Source: Litorivicinus sp. (GTDB taxonomy: Bacteria; Pseudomonadota; Gammaproteobacteria; Pseudomonadales; Litorivicinaceae). Taken from it: a stretch of DNA of 64,000 nucleotides. The DNA lies in the NCBI GenBank assembly GCA_028339155.1, contig JAOLBK010000003.1:62001-126000 (forward strand), in the 5' to 3' direction. Positions 50,027 through 58,730 of this stretch are shown one piece after another. A model generated the notes under the pieces. That model did no database searches. It saw nothing but the letters and a program-made list of their open reading frames with translations, and was not told the origin of the DNA. Each line of letters starts with the position of its first letter. Positions within the stretch are counted from its first letter, which is position 1. The translations under genes were made by a program, and so were the position numbers.

Positions 50027-50872
50027 ATGATGTCCAATGAACAGCTTATAAACACTAAGCAAAAGATGGAAGACCGTCTGATTCCGGATCACACGGTTGG
50101 GAATATTTACGTCGAAAATGCTCGAATGAGCGCAAGAAAGGTCAATGTTTATTATAGCGACAAACAGGCCCTAGACGATGTGAATCTGGATATTGGCTCG
50201 AGTCAGGTTATTGCTTTTATTGGTCCTTCAGGATGTGGTAAATCGACCTTACTCCGTTGCTTTAATCGGATGAACGACACCATTGACGGATGCCGTATCG
50301 AGGGTGAGATTAAAATTGATAAAGATGACGTCCATGATCCGGCTATCGACGTTGTGTCACTTCGAGCGCGTGTGGGTATGGTGTTCCAGAAACCAAACCC
50401 TTTCCCTAAGTCAATTTACGATAATATTGCCTATGGGCCACGAATTCATGGTCTTGCTGCGACTAAGGTTGATTTGGATAATATTGTGCAATATGCCCTC
50501 CACAGAGCTGGTTTGTGGGCAGAAGTGAAAGACAGATTGGATAAGCCGGGCACCGGACTGTCGGGAGGACAGCAGCAGCGTTTGTGCATTGCGCGAGCTA
50601 TTGCCGTTAGTCCCGAAGTTATTTTAATGGATGAGCCTTGTTCTGCACTTGATCCCATCGCTACTGCAAAAATAGAAGAGTTGATACATGAATTACGTGA
50701 ACAATACACGATTGTTATAGTTACTCATTCGATGCAACAAGCTGCTAGGGTATCTGATAGAACAGCATATTTTCATCTGGGTAAGTTGGTAGAGGTAGGT
50801 GAGACGACACAAGTTTTTACAAATCCTCAGCACGAACTAACGCAGGACTATATTACGGGCAGGTTTGGGTAG
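50027..50872 (+). CDS. pstB: Phosphate ABC transporter ATPase PstB
   Basis: The 281 residues have Walker [20 protein letters not shown], signature [16 protein letters not shown], Walker [16 protein letters not shown] and the H-loop [14 protein letters not shown], plus the PstB-specific [20 protein letters not shown]. The first 30 residues precede the family core; ATG 50030 is an alternative start. It ends 8 nt before phoU. Confidence 0.97.
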   Translation: MMSNEQLINTKQKMEDRLIPDHTVGNIYVENARMSARKVNVYYSDKQALDDVNLDIGSSQVIAFIGPSGCGKSTLLRCFNRMNDTIDGCRIEGEIKIDKDDVHDPAIDVVSLRARVGMVFQKPNPFPKSIYDNIAYGPRIHGLAATKVDLDNIVQYALHRAGLWAEVKDRLDKPGTGLSGGQQQRLCIARAIAVSPEVILMDEPCSALDPIATAKIEELIHELREQYTIVIVTHSMQQAARVSDRTAYFHLGKLVEVGETTQVFTNPQHELTQDYITGRFG

Positions 50873-50880
50873 AAAATTGA

Positions 50881-51597
50881 ATGGCGACTGTAAAAGACGA
50901 TTTTTTCCGACATATTTCGAGTGAATTCAATGAAGAGCTTGAGGAATTAAGGCGGAGCTTGTTAAAAATGGGCGGATTGGTTGAAGACCAACTAGTCGGT
51001 GCGATTGACTGCTGCAATGACCCCAATACTGAGCTTTTTTCGCGCATCGAATCGGTAGAGGATGAGATTAATCGCTCTGAATTGCTGCTTGATGAAAAGG
51101 TTGAGTCTTTGATTGTTCGGAGGCAGCCGATAGCATCTGATCTGCGTCTCGTGCTTGCAGTTTCTAAGATTGTTCGGGATCTTGAGCGTATGGGCGATGA
51201 GCTTGAGAAAGTTGCTGCGTTAAGTTTTGAATCTTTTGGTAAGGGCGATAATTTCGGGTTACCAGAAGTTGAGAGGATTGGCGAACAAGTTAAAAAAATG
51301 TTGTCTGAATCCTTGACAGCGTTTGCTCGGCTTGACGTCGAGATGGCCCAGCAGATCTTCAAGCGTGATCGAGAGGTGGATAAAGCGTATCAGTCTGCCC
51401 TGCGTTCGTTAGCCACATTTATGATCGAAGATCCACGCAAAATAGGCAGTGTTCTGAATGTTATTTGGATTGTTCGTGCCCTTGAGCGTGTTGGCGATCA
51501 TGCGACCAATATTGCTGAGTACGTGATTTACCTTGTTAAGGGAGTGGACGTGCGACATCCCGGGATTAGAGATGCCGAAACTAATCCTCTTCGCTGA
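50881..51597 (+). CDS. phoU: Phosphate signalling regulator PhoU
   Basis: Links the Pst transporter to PhoR and damps the Pho response. The 238-residue product consists of two PhoU three-helix repeats with the metal-binding acidic motifs (ESVEDEINRSELLLDEKVE and KRDREVDKAYQSALR; LERMGDELEKVA and LERVGDHATNIAEYV). It is the last pst operon gene and overlaps phoR, on the opposite strand, by 17 nt at the 3' end. Confidence 0.95.
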   Translation: MATVKDDFFRHISSEFNEELEELRRSLLKMGGLVEDQLVGAIDCCNDPNTELFSRIESVEDEINRSELLLDEKVESLIVRRQPIASDLRLVLAVSKIVRDLERMGDELEKVAALSFESFGKGDNFGLPEVERIGEQVKKMLSESLTAFARLDVEMAQQIFKRDREVDKAYQSALRSLATFMIEDPRKIGSVLNVIWIVRALERVGDHATNIAEYVIYLVKGVDVRHPGIRDAETNPLR

Positions 51598-52918
51598 TCG
51601 AGTTTAGAATAATTCGATTTTTGGGAAAATGACAGCCGAACGTTGAGCCGTCATTAACTTGGGACCGTATTTTGAGATCAGCGTCGTGTCGTGACAAAAT
51701 GTGTTTCGCGATTGCGAGTCCTAACCCAGTCCCTCCAGTTTCTCGAGAGTGGCTATTATCGACACGGTAGAAACGTTCGGTAAGTCGGTCTAGATGTTCG
51801 TGGGGGATCCCAGGCCCATTATCTTTAACGGCTATGATTCCTTGATCGCCTTTCAATGTGAAACATATTTGGATTGTAGATCCATTAGGGCAATATTGGA
51901 TTGCATTGCTGAGTAAATTAGAAAAAAGAGAAAATAATTCATTCCAATTACCAATGATGATTGTCTGGTCTAAGTTTTTCGATATGATTTTTGTTTCGGT
52001 CTTCAGTATGGTTTCTTTCAAACGGTCGGTGTGTGAGATCACCTGTGAAACAAGGTCTAGTAATTGTATTTCTGTTTGTTCAGATGCCTTGGTAGTTTCG
52101 AGATTTGATAGTATTAAGAGTTCTTGAATTATTGTTTTCATCCGCAAGCCTTGGGTAAGCGAGTTGGCTAAGGCGCGATACATATTTTCTGGGACTGTAT
52201 TATTCTCGAGGAGTGTCTCGATATAACCGATGATCACAGTTAGTGGTGTTTTTAACTCGTGAGAGACGTTCGCGACGAAATCAGTTCGCATTTCTTCGAG
52301 GCGCTGGAAATGGGATATGTCTCTAATTAATATGATGTAGCCGCCTTGGTTGACCGAACCAATGAAGTGCTCAAGAACGATGCGTCGTTGTGAGTGCAAG
52401 GTAAGTATAAGTGGCTCTGTAAATTCTCTATTTTCAGCATATTCGCGAAGAGCGGGGTTTCGTATTAAGCTGAATAAGTGTGTTCCGAGGTCTTTGTTTA
52501 GTTTAAGCATCAGGAGCTTGCTTGCTTGTCCATTCCACCATTCCAAGCGCCAGTCACTGTCAACCTTTACCAAGCCAACATTCAAGCTACTGAGTGCGCG
52601 ATGAAGATTGTCGACCTTTCTCTCTAGTAATAAATTTTCTTTTTTTAGGGCCGCTTGTCGAAGTTCTATCCGCTTGACCATGTCTCGCCACATGTCGGAC
52701 AGCCAAAGACTGGAATTGGGTTCTTGTTTCTCGAGCCACTCATAGAATCTATTTCGACGCCAAATTGTGAGCAGAAGGTAGGCTACCGAAATTGCTAAGG
52801 CAGACCTCGTAAATTCTCCTGTAATTGACCCAATAAAAATGGCTGATGTGCTGAGTGTCAGTAATTCAATAATTGTTGTCGGACCGGCTCTTCTCACTAG
52901 TAATCCATCTCTTTTCAC
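51581..52918 (-). CDS. phoR: Phosphate regulon sensor histidine kinase PhoR
   Basis: Membrane kinase that phosphorylates PhoB. There is no well-placed ATG; GTG codons at 52918 (used here, 445 residues) or 52894 both lie within the 3' end of phoB. After a hydrophobic pair of helices come a PAS-like region (LNVGLVKVDSDWRLEWWNGQA), the H-box VANVSHELKTPLTVIIGYIE, an N-box (LFSNLLSNAIQYCPNG) and the G-boxes VKDNGPGIPHEHLDRL and TGGTGLGLAIAKHIL. The overlap with phoB suggests translational coupling. Confidence 0.92.
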   Translation of the reverse strand: MKRDGLLVRRAGPTTIIELLTLSTSAIFIGSITGEFTRSALAISVAYLLLTIWRRNRFYEWLEKQEPNSSLWLSDMWRDMVKRIELRQAALKKENLLLERKVDNLHRALSSLNVGLVKVDSDWRLEWWNGQASKLLMLKLNKDLGTHLFSLIRNPALREYAENREFTEPLILTLHSQRRIVLEHFIGSVNQGGYIILIRDISHFQRLEEMRTDFVANVSHELKTPLTVIIGYIETLLENNTVPENMYRALANSLTQGLRMKTIIQELLILSNLETTKASEQTEIQLLDLVSQVISHTDRLKETILKTETKIISKNLDQTIIIGNWNELFSLFSNLLSNAIQYCPNGSTIQICFTLKGDQGIIAVKDNGPGIPHEHLDRLTERFYRVDNSHSRETGGTGLGLAIAKHILSRHDADLKIRSQVNDGSTFGCHFPKNRIILNSISEED

Positions 52919-53624
52919 ATGAATGTAATACGTTTTCAGTAGTGAAGCGATAACCTGTGCCCCGGACTGTTTCAATGAGATGTTCATGTCGGTTACCCAC
53001 AGCCTTACGTAACCGACGAATGTGAACGTCTACAGTGCGTTCTTCAACATACACATCGCCACCCCAGACCCGGTCTAACAACTGCCCTCGTGTAAACGCA
53101 CGTTCAGGGTGAGTCATGAAAAGTTGCAATAACCTGTACTCAATGGGGCTTAATGTAATCCTTGCGCCATGTGAAGTTACCCGTTGTGCAACAGGATCTA
53201 ATCGTAAACCATTAAATTCGACTGGTTCTTCAAAACCTTTCGGCGTTGTACGACGCAATATCGCTTTTAATCGTGCGACTAATTCGCGGGACGAAAAAGG
53301 TTTGGTGATGTAATCATCTACAATCTGTAATCCTGTTATTTTGGCATCTTCTTCTCCGCGCGCAGTTAACAAGACTAATGGAATATTCGCCGTTTCTTGA
53401 TTGCGGCGTAGACGTCTGCATAGTTCGAGCCCAGAGACATTTGGCATCATCCAGTCGATAAGCATCAAATCCGGAATGTGCGCGGCGACCTCAGCAAGTG
53501 CTTCCTGTGCGTTCGCTGTTTCACGTACCTCGAAACCTGCCATTTCAAGCGCGACTGCCAACATCTCCCGAATAGCCGGTTCGTCGTCGACAATCACTAC
53601 TCGCCGGGTTGGCTTTTGGCTCAT
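52866..53624 (-). CDS. phoB: Phosphate regulon response regulator PhoB (atypical)
   Basis: OmpR-type regulator. The 252 residues have the receiver acid pair Asp13/Asp14, phosphoacceptor Asp57, Thr87 and Lys108, and a winged-helix DNA-binding domain ending in VRGTGYRFTTE. Two oddities: the segment before the lysine reads GLQIVDDYITKPF, one residue shorter than the usual GLxxGADDYxTKPF; and the protein continues about 20 residues past the usual end, into DNA that also encodes the phoR start. Otherwise it is clearly PhoB by sequence and position. Confidence 0.92.
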   Translation of the reverse strand: MSQKPTRRVVIVDDEPAIREMLAVALEMAGFEVRETANAQEALAEVAAHIPDLMLIDWMMPNVSGLELCRRLRRNQETANIPLVLLTARGEEDAKITGLQIVDDYITKPFSSRELVARLKAILRRTTPKGFEEPVEFNGLRLDPVAQRVTSHGARITLSPIEYRLLQLFMTHPERAFTRGQLLDRVWGGDVYVEERTVDVHIRRLRKAVGNRHEHLIETVRGTGYRFTTENVLHSCEKRWITSEKSRSDNNY

Positions 53625-53670
53625 ACGCTACCTTGAAAATATTTTTACTCATTAATAAGACCATAGATTC

Positions 53671-53688
53671 ATTACGAAACGGTTACGT
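53671..53688 (-). promoter_or_regulatory. Possible Pho-box-like direct repeat upstream of phoB
   Basis: On the minus strand ACGTAAC-CGTT-TCGTAAT is a 7-4-7 direct repeat 47 bp before the phoB start. The spacing fits a Pho box, but each half matches CTGTCAY at only about 4 of 7 positions. The second half resembles the degenerate half of the pstS box (ATGTAAC). Confidence 0.3.
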
Positions 53689-54575
53689 TAGTAAAGAATT
53701 TTTAACAGGCGGTCTAAAAGAACACCCGCAAAGACTGCTGCTCCAAATCGGTGGCTTTCAAGGAATGCTTGAAAGAAAGCATCACGTGACTTCTGGCGGG
53801 CTATGATTTGCTGATGAATGGCGAAGCCAACAGCTCCGGCTATTCCGAGATATGCGATCCAGCTGGTATTTGCCGCAGAAAAAGCGGCCGAAAAACAAAT
53901 TAGCGCGATGAACTGACTGATTGCGATTGCAAGCAGATCAAAGCGACCGAAAAGAATTGCTGTTGATTTTACGCCGATATTTAGATCGTCATCACGATCG
54001 ACCATGGCGTAAAACGTATCATATGAGAGTGTCCAGGCCACATTGCCTGCAAATAAGAACCAAACTTGTCGGTCCAGAGCCGCGCCATGGGCACTGTATG
54101 CCATTGGGATCGCCATTGAAAAGGCGAGTCCTAATCCAATTTGTGGCCAATAAGTGACTCTTTTGAGCCAAGGGTAAATTATGGTAAACCCCAATGCGAT
54201 AACTGATAGAAATATAGTTTCTATATTGGTTAGTAGAACCAATCCAAGCGCAATAAAAAGCAGTGAGACGGCTAACCCAATGCCTTCCCTGACCTCCATA
54301 TTTCCAGATGTTAGGGGACGGTTTTTGGTGCGTTTTACGTGACAATCAAATTTCCGATCGGTTAAGTCGTTGATTACGCAGCCCGCGCTTCGGGTAGTGA
54401 TTACGCCCAGAGTGAAGATGGCCCACAGTTGCCATGACCAGTCGGCTTGGCTGGCGGCTAGGGTAAGCGCGATCCAGGTTGGCCAGAGCAAAACAATCCA
54501 TCCGGCTGGCCGGTCGAGACGACTTACTGCGATCCAAAAAGGAAGTCTGCTAGCGAATGAATCGATTTTAGACAT
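53688..54575 (-). CDS. ubiA: 4-hydroxybenzoate polyprenyltransferase UbiA
   Basis: Attaches the prenyl tail to 4-hydroxybenzoate in ubiquinone synthesis. The 295-residue membrane protein has RLDRPAGWIVLLWPTWIAL, the first aspartate-rich motif NDLTDRKFDCHVKRTKNRPL and the second YAMVDRDDDLNIGVKSTAILFG. The start at 54575 overlaps the recG stop by 8 nt. No ubiC is next to it, unlike in E. coli and Pseudomonas. Confidence 0.95.
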   Translation of the reverse strand: MSKIDSFASRLPFWIAVSRLDRPAGWIVLLWPTWIALTLAASQADWSWQLWAIFTLGVITTRSAGCVINDLTDRKFDCHVKRTKNRPLTSGNMEVREGIGLAVSLLFIALGLVLLTNIETIFLSVIALGFTIIYPWLKRVTYWPQIGLGLAFSMAIPMAYSAHGAALDRQVWFLFAGNVAWTLSYDTFYAMVDRDDDLNIGVKSTAILFGRFDLLAIAISQFIALICFSAAFSAANTSWIAYLGIAGAVGFAIHQQIIARQKSRDAFFQAFLESHRFGAAVFAGVLLDRLLKILY

Positions 54576-56619
54576 GGACGAAGAGTGCTTCTTGACTAAT
54601 CCAGCGATCAATTAAGAGCGCCTTAATTTGGGGCTTGTCATTCCGAATTTGATGAGCTAAATCCGCAACTTCATCGAGTAAGTGAGCATGTGCCGAAAGG
54701 TTTGCAACCCGGAAATTCAAATCGCCGGTTTGCCTAGTCCCAGAAACATCGCCAGGGCCCCTAAGTCTCAAGTCAGCCTCGGACAGTTCAAACCCATCAT
54801 TAATTTCCTTTAAAAGTGTAAGTCTCTCCTTTGACTGTTGAGAGATTGACTCACCATAAAGAAGAATACAGTAGCTCACGCGGGTTCCTCGACCTACACG
54901 GCCCCGGAGTTGATGCATTTGAGCGAGGCCCAGTCGTTCTGGATTTTCAATTACCATGATGTTGGCATTGGGGACGTCTACACCAACCTCAATAACCGTT
55001 GTTGCAACGAGAAGGTCAAGCTGGTGATCGCTAAATGCTTGCATTAACGCTGTTTTTTCATCGCTTTTGATTCGGCCATGAATCAGTCCAATGTTACGGT
55101 GTGGCAAGAGAGCTTTGAGCTTTTCAAGCCGACTCTCAGCCGCCTCAGCTTGGCTTTGGTCCGTTTCTTCGATGAGCGTACAAACCCAGTACGCTTGGCC
55201 GCCTTCTGAGAATTGCACATCAAGCCGTTCCGCCACATCCGCATCTCTTGTCTGGCTGACTAGCCGCGTTTCGACTGGCGTTCGACCCGGCGGCAGCTCA
55301 TCAATAATCGATACATCCAAGTCTGCGAATTGGGTCATCGCAAGTGTTCTCGGAATCGGGGTTGCTGTCATGATGAGCTGATGTGGCGTTAGGATTACCG
55401 CTTTTTCTCTCAGCATGAGCCGTTGTGCGACACCGAATCGATGTTGTTCATCAATTATGACGAGGCCTAAATTGCCGAATTTCACTTCATTTTGAAAGAG
55501 GGCATGTGTACCAATTATCAACTGCACTTGACCAGTCTGCATCTTCTCTAGCATAAGTCTTCTTGATGCTATTTTCATCGAGCCTACCAACAAGCCTATC
55601 GAAATACCGAGCGGTTTCATCCATTGGCTAAATTTGTTGGCATGCTGCTTTGATAATAGTTCGGTGGGTGCCATGAGTGCGACTTGGAAGCCGGCTTGTA
55701 TCAATGGTAACGCGGCGAAAGCAGCAACGAGAGTTTTACCAGAACCAACATCTCCCTGTAAAAGTCGAAGCATTGGATGCCCCTGTGCTAAATCACCATC
55801 AATTTCGATCAAAACTCGCTCTTGTGCCTGCGTCAGTTTGAATGGGAGGAGTTCCCGTAAGCGTTGTCGCATCGGCAAAGCGCTTTCAGATATTTGCGGT
55901 GCATGAAAACGGATGTAGTCATCACGCCTAGTTAATAGCAACAGGCGGTGGGCTAATAACTCTTCGAGTGCTAAACGCTCAATACAACGCGCCGGTGGCA
56001 ATCCACGCGCTGGCTGGTGGACTGCAAGGAGTGCTTCCCACAAAGCCGGTCGATCTCGGATGTATCGTGGCTCGAGGAGTTCTTCCAGGGCGTAATTATC
56101 AGGACCAGCAAGGAATGCTTGGCGAACTAAATCACGAATTTTTGCTTGTGATAGTCCTTCGGTCGCTGGGTATATGGGCGTGAGACGGTCGTCGAGCGGA
56201 GGCGGATCACGTTTAAAGACAGAAATTTCTGGATGCACAAATTCAAGTGACCCTTGGTTCATTCTGGCTTCACCAAAGATGCGCACTTTATATGCCCCTT
56301 TGAGAGTGCTGAGATAGGCTCTTGAAAAATGAAACAAGCGAATTCGAGCGGCGCCAGTGAGATCTTCGAAGGTTAGTGTGGCCTGAAGTCGACGACCTGG
56401 AATTAGATTCTGTGATGTTATTTCGCCTTCGAGTAACTGCGGATATCCAGGGATGACGTGTACTAGATCAACAATTGTGGTCCTGTCCTCGTAGCGATTC
56501 GGCAGATGGAATAGCAGATCTTTGGTTGTCGTGATGCCGAGTCTTTTGAGGACTTCTTCGACTTTTGGGCCAACGCCTACAAGTTCTTGGAGTGATTTAA
56601 ACACCCAAATATTCAGCAT
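54568..56619 (-). CDS. recG: ATP-dependent DNA helicase RecG
   Basis: Remodels replication forks and Holliday junctions. The 683-residue product has the N-terminal wedge domain with an HhH-like start (LQELVGVGPKVEEVLKRLGI), the helicase motifs GDVGSGKTLVAAFAALP, DEQHRFGVAQR, MTATPIPRTLA and the C-terminal half with QLRGRVGRG, then the terminal TRG-type region (LRLRGPGDVSGTRQTG). It overlaps oxyR upstream by 23 nt and ubiA downstream by 8 nt. Confidence 0.96.
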   Translation of the reverse strand: MLNIWVFKSLQELVGVGPKVEEVLKRLGITTTKDLLFHLPNRYEDRTTIVDLVHVIPGYPQLLEGEITSQNLIPGRRLQATLTFEDLTGAARIRLFHFSRAYLSTLKGAYKVRIFGEARMNQGSLEFVHPEISVFKRDPPPLDDRLTPIYPATEGLSQAKIRDLVRQAFLAGPDNYALEELLEPRYIRDRPALWEALLAVHQPARGLPPARCIERLALEELLAHRLLLLTRRDDYIRFHAPQISESALPMRQRLRELLPFKLTQAQERVLIEIDGDLAQGHPMLRLLQGDVGSGKTLVAAFAALPLIQAGFQVALMAPTELLSKQHANKFSQWMKPLGISIGLLVGSMKIASRRLMLEKMQTGQVQLIIGTHALFQNEVKFGNLGLVIIDEQHRFGVAQRLMLREKAVILTPHQLIMTATPIPRTLAMTQFADLDVSIIDELPPGRTPVETRLVSQTRDADVAERLDVQFSEGGQAYWVCTLIEETDQSQAEAAESRLEKLKALLPHRNIGLIHGRIKSDEKTALMQAFSDHQLDLLVATTVIEVGVDVPNANIMVIENPERLGLAQMHQLRGRVGRGTRVSYCILLYGESISQQSKERLTLLKEINDGFELSEADLRLRGPGDVSGTRQTGDLNFRVANLSAHAHLLDEVADLAHQIRNDKPQIKALLIDRWISQEALFVHV

Positions 56620-57526
56620 TGATTTTTGGGCTGACCTGTTTTGAGATGACGTCGATTAAAAGATCGATGGCCTCTTTTCGTGGAAATTTTTTTCTCCAGG
56701 CTAAGGCAACGGTGCGGCTTGGCTCGGGTTTTGTGAATGGACGAGTGGTGAGATAACCAGGCGCATAATTTTCAAGTCCCGCTGCAGATGCTGGTAAAAC
56801 TGTCATTCCAAGCCCAGAGGCGACCATATGCCGCAATGTTTCAAGTGAGCTACCTTCTGCCATTAAATGATTTCCATTACCTGATCCCCTTGAGAGCGCT
56901 GGGCACGCGTCAATGACTTGGTCTCGAAAGCAGTGACCTTCGCCTAAGAGCAATACATCGTCACCATTTAACTGCTTCGGTTGAATCGAAGTTTCTTTGG
57001 CCCAGGGATGGTTTTCCGGGATCAGTACCTCAAATGGTTCGGTATAAAGAGGGATAACTTCGCAGTCGGGCTCGGTAAACGGCAAGGCGACAATAATTGC
57101 ATCGAGTTGGCCTTTTTTGAGCATCTCACGTAAGACTCCGGTGAAGCTCTCTTCGATAAAAAGTCTGAGTTTTGGCTCTTGTGATTTTAGTGCGGGCAAT
57201 AGTGCTGGGAATAGATAGGGTCCAATAGTGAAGATCGCTCCTATGCGCAAGGGCGCTGAAAAAGGGTCCTTGGTCTGATCGGAAAAGTTTTTAAAAGAAT
57301 CAACTTCTTGCAATATATTTCGCGCTTTTTCGATTAATTGATCGGCAGTGGCTGTTAGATAAACGCCAGTTTTGCTGCGTTCAAATAATGTCAATCCGAG
57401 CTCATCTTCTAATCGCTTGACACCAATTGAAAGGGTAGGCTGACTTACAAAACAACGTGAGGCGGCTCGTCCAAAATGTTTTTCGTCGGCTACTGCCACA
57501 ATGTATCGAAGTTCTGTGAGGGTCAT
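56597..57526 (-). CDS. oxyR: Peroxide-sensing LysR-type regulator OxyR
   Basis: The product from ATG 57526 (MTLTELRYIVAVADEKHFGRAA) has 309 residues: an N-terminal winged HTH (SQPTLSIGVKRLEDELG) and a regulatory domain with the redox pair Cys199 and Cys208 in GEGHCFRDQVIDACP, at exactly the E. coli positions. This makes it a true OxyR rather than a generic LysR protein. Likely targets in the window are katG and the rubrerythrin operon. It overlaps recG, as in the oxyR-recG arrangement of Pseudomonas, and its start is 4 bp from a divergent gene. Confidence 0.95.
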   Translation of the reverse strand: MTLTELRYIVAVADEKHFGRAASRCFVSQPTLSIGVKRLEDELGLTLFERSKTGVYLTATADQLIEKARNILQEVDSFKNFSDQTKDPFSAPLRIGAIFTIGPYLFPALLPALKSQEPKLRLFIEESFTGVLREMLKKGQLDAIIVALPFTEPDCEVIPLYTEPFEVLIPENHPWAKETSIQPKQLNGDDVLLLGEGHCFRDQVIDACPALSRGSGNGNHLMAEGSSLETLRHMVASGLGMTVLPASAAGLENYAPGYLTTRPFTKPEPSRTVALAWRKKFPRKEAIDLLIDVISKQVSPKINAEYLGV

Positions 57527-57530
57527 AGTA

Positions 57531-58349
57531 ATGTCAAAAATATGGGATGTTGTCATCCTAGGCTGTGGTCGGTTAGGTAGCAACCTGAAAAGTCGACTAG
57601 AAGCGGAAAAATTCAATGTTCTTGGTGTGCGACGTACCGAAGTTTTGGATGATTCCTCATTTATGTCACTCGACCTAGATCAAGAAGATGCCTGGGAACA
57701 TTGCGCTACCTTGAAATTGAATCCCCGTACCGTTTTAGTTGGAATTGTTACGCCGGATGAGCGCACTGAAGCTGCATACAGAAAGCGTTATCTTGGGGTG
57801 GCTCAGGGGATGAATCGGCTCGCGAGTGTTACGGGTCGCCAGCATCGATTAGTTTGGGTGAGTTCCACGGCGGTATTCGGTAATTCCCAGAGCGGTCGGT
57901 TGGATGAAATGGCTGAACCTATGCCTCAGAACTGGCGGGGTAATATTTTGAGCGAGGCCGAGCAGGTTATTGCCGATTCGTTCGTTCAACACACGATTCT
58001 TCGGCTGACTGGTTTATATACGAGGTCCACGATTTCTTGGTTGAACGATCCTCAAATGAGGCAACGTGTTTTACCAGATTCGGTGTCGAATAGGATTCAC
58101 CGTTTGGACGTAAATAGGTGGTTGGAATATGTGGTGATCTCGCACTGTAAAAACATTCCGATTCCTACCCTGATCCACGGTGTCGATCAGGGCTCTGCGA
58201 GCTACTCATCTATTTTCGCAAGGCTTGATGGGGCCGTGGCTTGCCTCGAGAATGCGAAGTCGGGTCGAATTATTACTACCCAGTACCGTAAGCAGATGCC
58301 CCCCCTTCGATATCCGACCCTTGATTCAGTTATTGCGGAGAGCCCTTAG
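57531..58349 (+). CDS. NAD(P)-binding Rossmann-fold protein, YeeZ-like SDR family
   Basis: The 272-residue product begins with the Rossmann motif VVILGCGRLGSNL and has the SDR-like strand LVWVSSTAVFGNSQSG (serine of the active site, with the YxxxK replaced by a later, less clear segment) and TILRLTGLYT. It resembles the YeeZ group of extended short-chain dehydrogenase-like proteins, whose substrate is unknown. A GAGGG ribosome site precedes ATG 57531. It diverges from oxyR at 4 bp, so its promoter must lie within oxyR coding DNA. Its stop overlaps the ridA stop by 4 nt. Confidence 0.75.
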   Translation: MSKIWDVVILGCGRLGSNLKSRLEAEKFNVLGVRRTEVLDDSSFMSLDLDQEDAWEHCATLKLNPRTVLVGIVTPDERTEAAYRKRYLGVAQGMNRLASVTGRQHRLVWVSSTAVFGNSQSGRLDEMAEPMPQNWRGNILSEAEQVIADSFVQHTILRLTGLYTRSTISWLNDPQMRQRVLPDSVSNRIHRLDVNRWLEYVVISHCKNIPIPTLIHGVDQGSASYSSIFARLDGAVACLENAKSGRIITTQYRKQMPPLRYPTLDSVIAESP

Positions 58350-58729
58350 CTGACCAGGACTCCATCGACCTCAACGCGAGCTCCTTTGGGCAGTTCGGAG
58401 ACGCCAATTGCAGCTCTTGCGGGATAAGGAGCTTCAAATAACTCTTCCATAACGCGGTTGACCACAGAAAAATTTGTAAGGTCAGTTAGATAGACGTTGA
58501 TCTTCACTAGGGAGTCCAGATTGCCACCGGCGGCTTCGGCGACAGCCGCTAAATTCCTGAACGCTTGGCGAATTTCTGCTTCGATATTTCCTGCTACTAA
58601 TTCCATTGTTTCAGGGATTAGCGGAATTTGTCCGGACAAATAAGTTGTTTGGCCTACTTTGACCGCCTGGGAGTATGTTCCAATCGCTGAAGGAGCATCA
58701 GCTGTTGAGATGTAGCTTTTGTTCATCAT
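58346..58729 (-). CDS. ridA: Enamine/imine deaminase RidA
   Basis: Hydrolyses reactive 2-aminoacrylate and related enamines formed by PLP enzymes. The 127-residue product has the YjgF/RidA signature SELPKGARVEVDGV with the catalytic arginine, plus IGTYSQAVKVG and YLSGQIPL near the N-terminus. It starts 1 nt after the spoT stop, an arrangement shared with Pseudomonas. Confidence 0.95.
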   Translation of the reverse strand: MMNKSYISTADAPSAIGTYSQAVKVGQTTYLSGQIPLIPETMELVAGNIEAEIRQAFRNLAAVAEAAGGNLDSLVKINVYLTDLTNFSVVNRVMEELFEAPYPARAAIGVSELPKGARVEVDGVLVS

Positions 58730-58730
58730 T

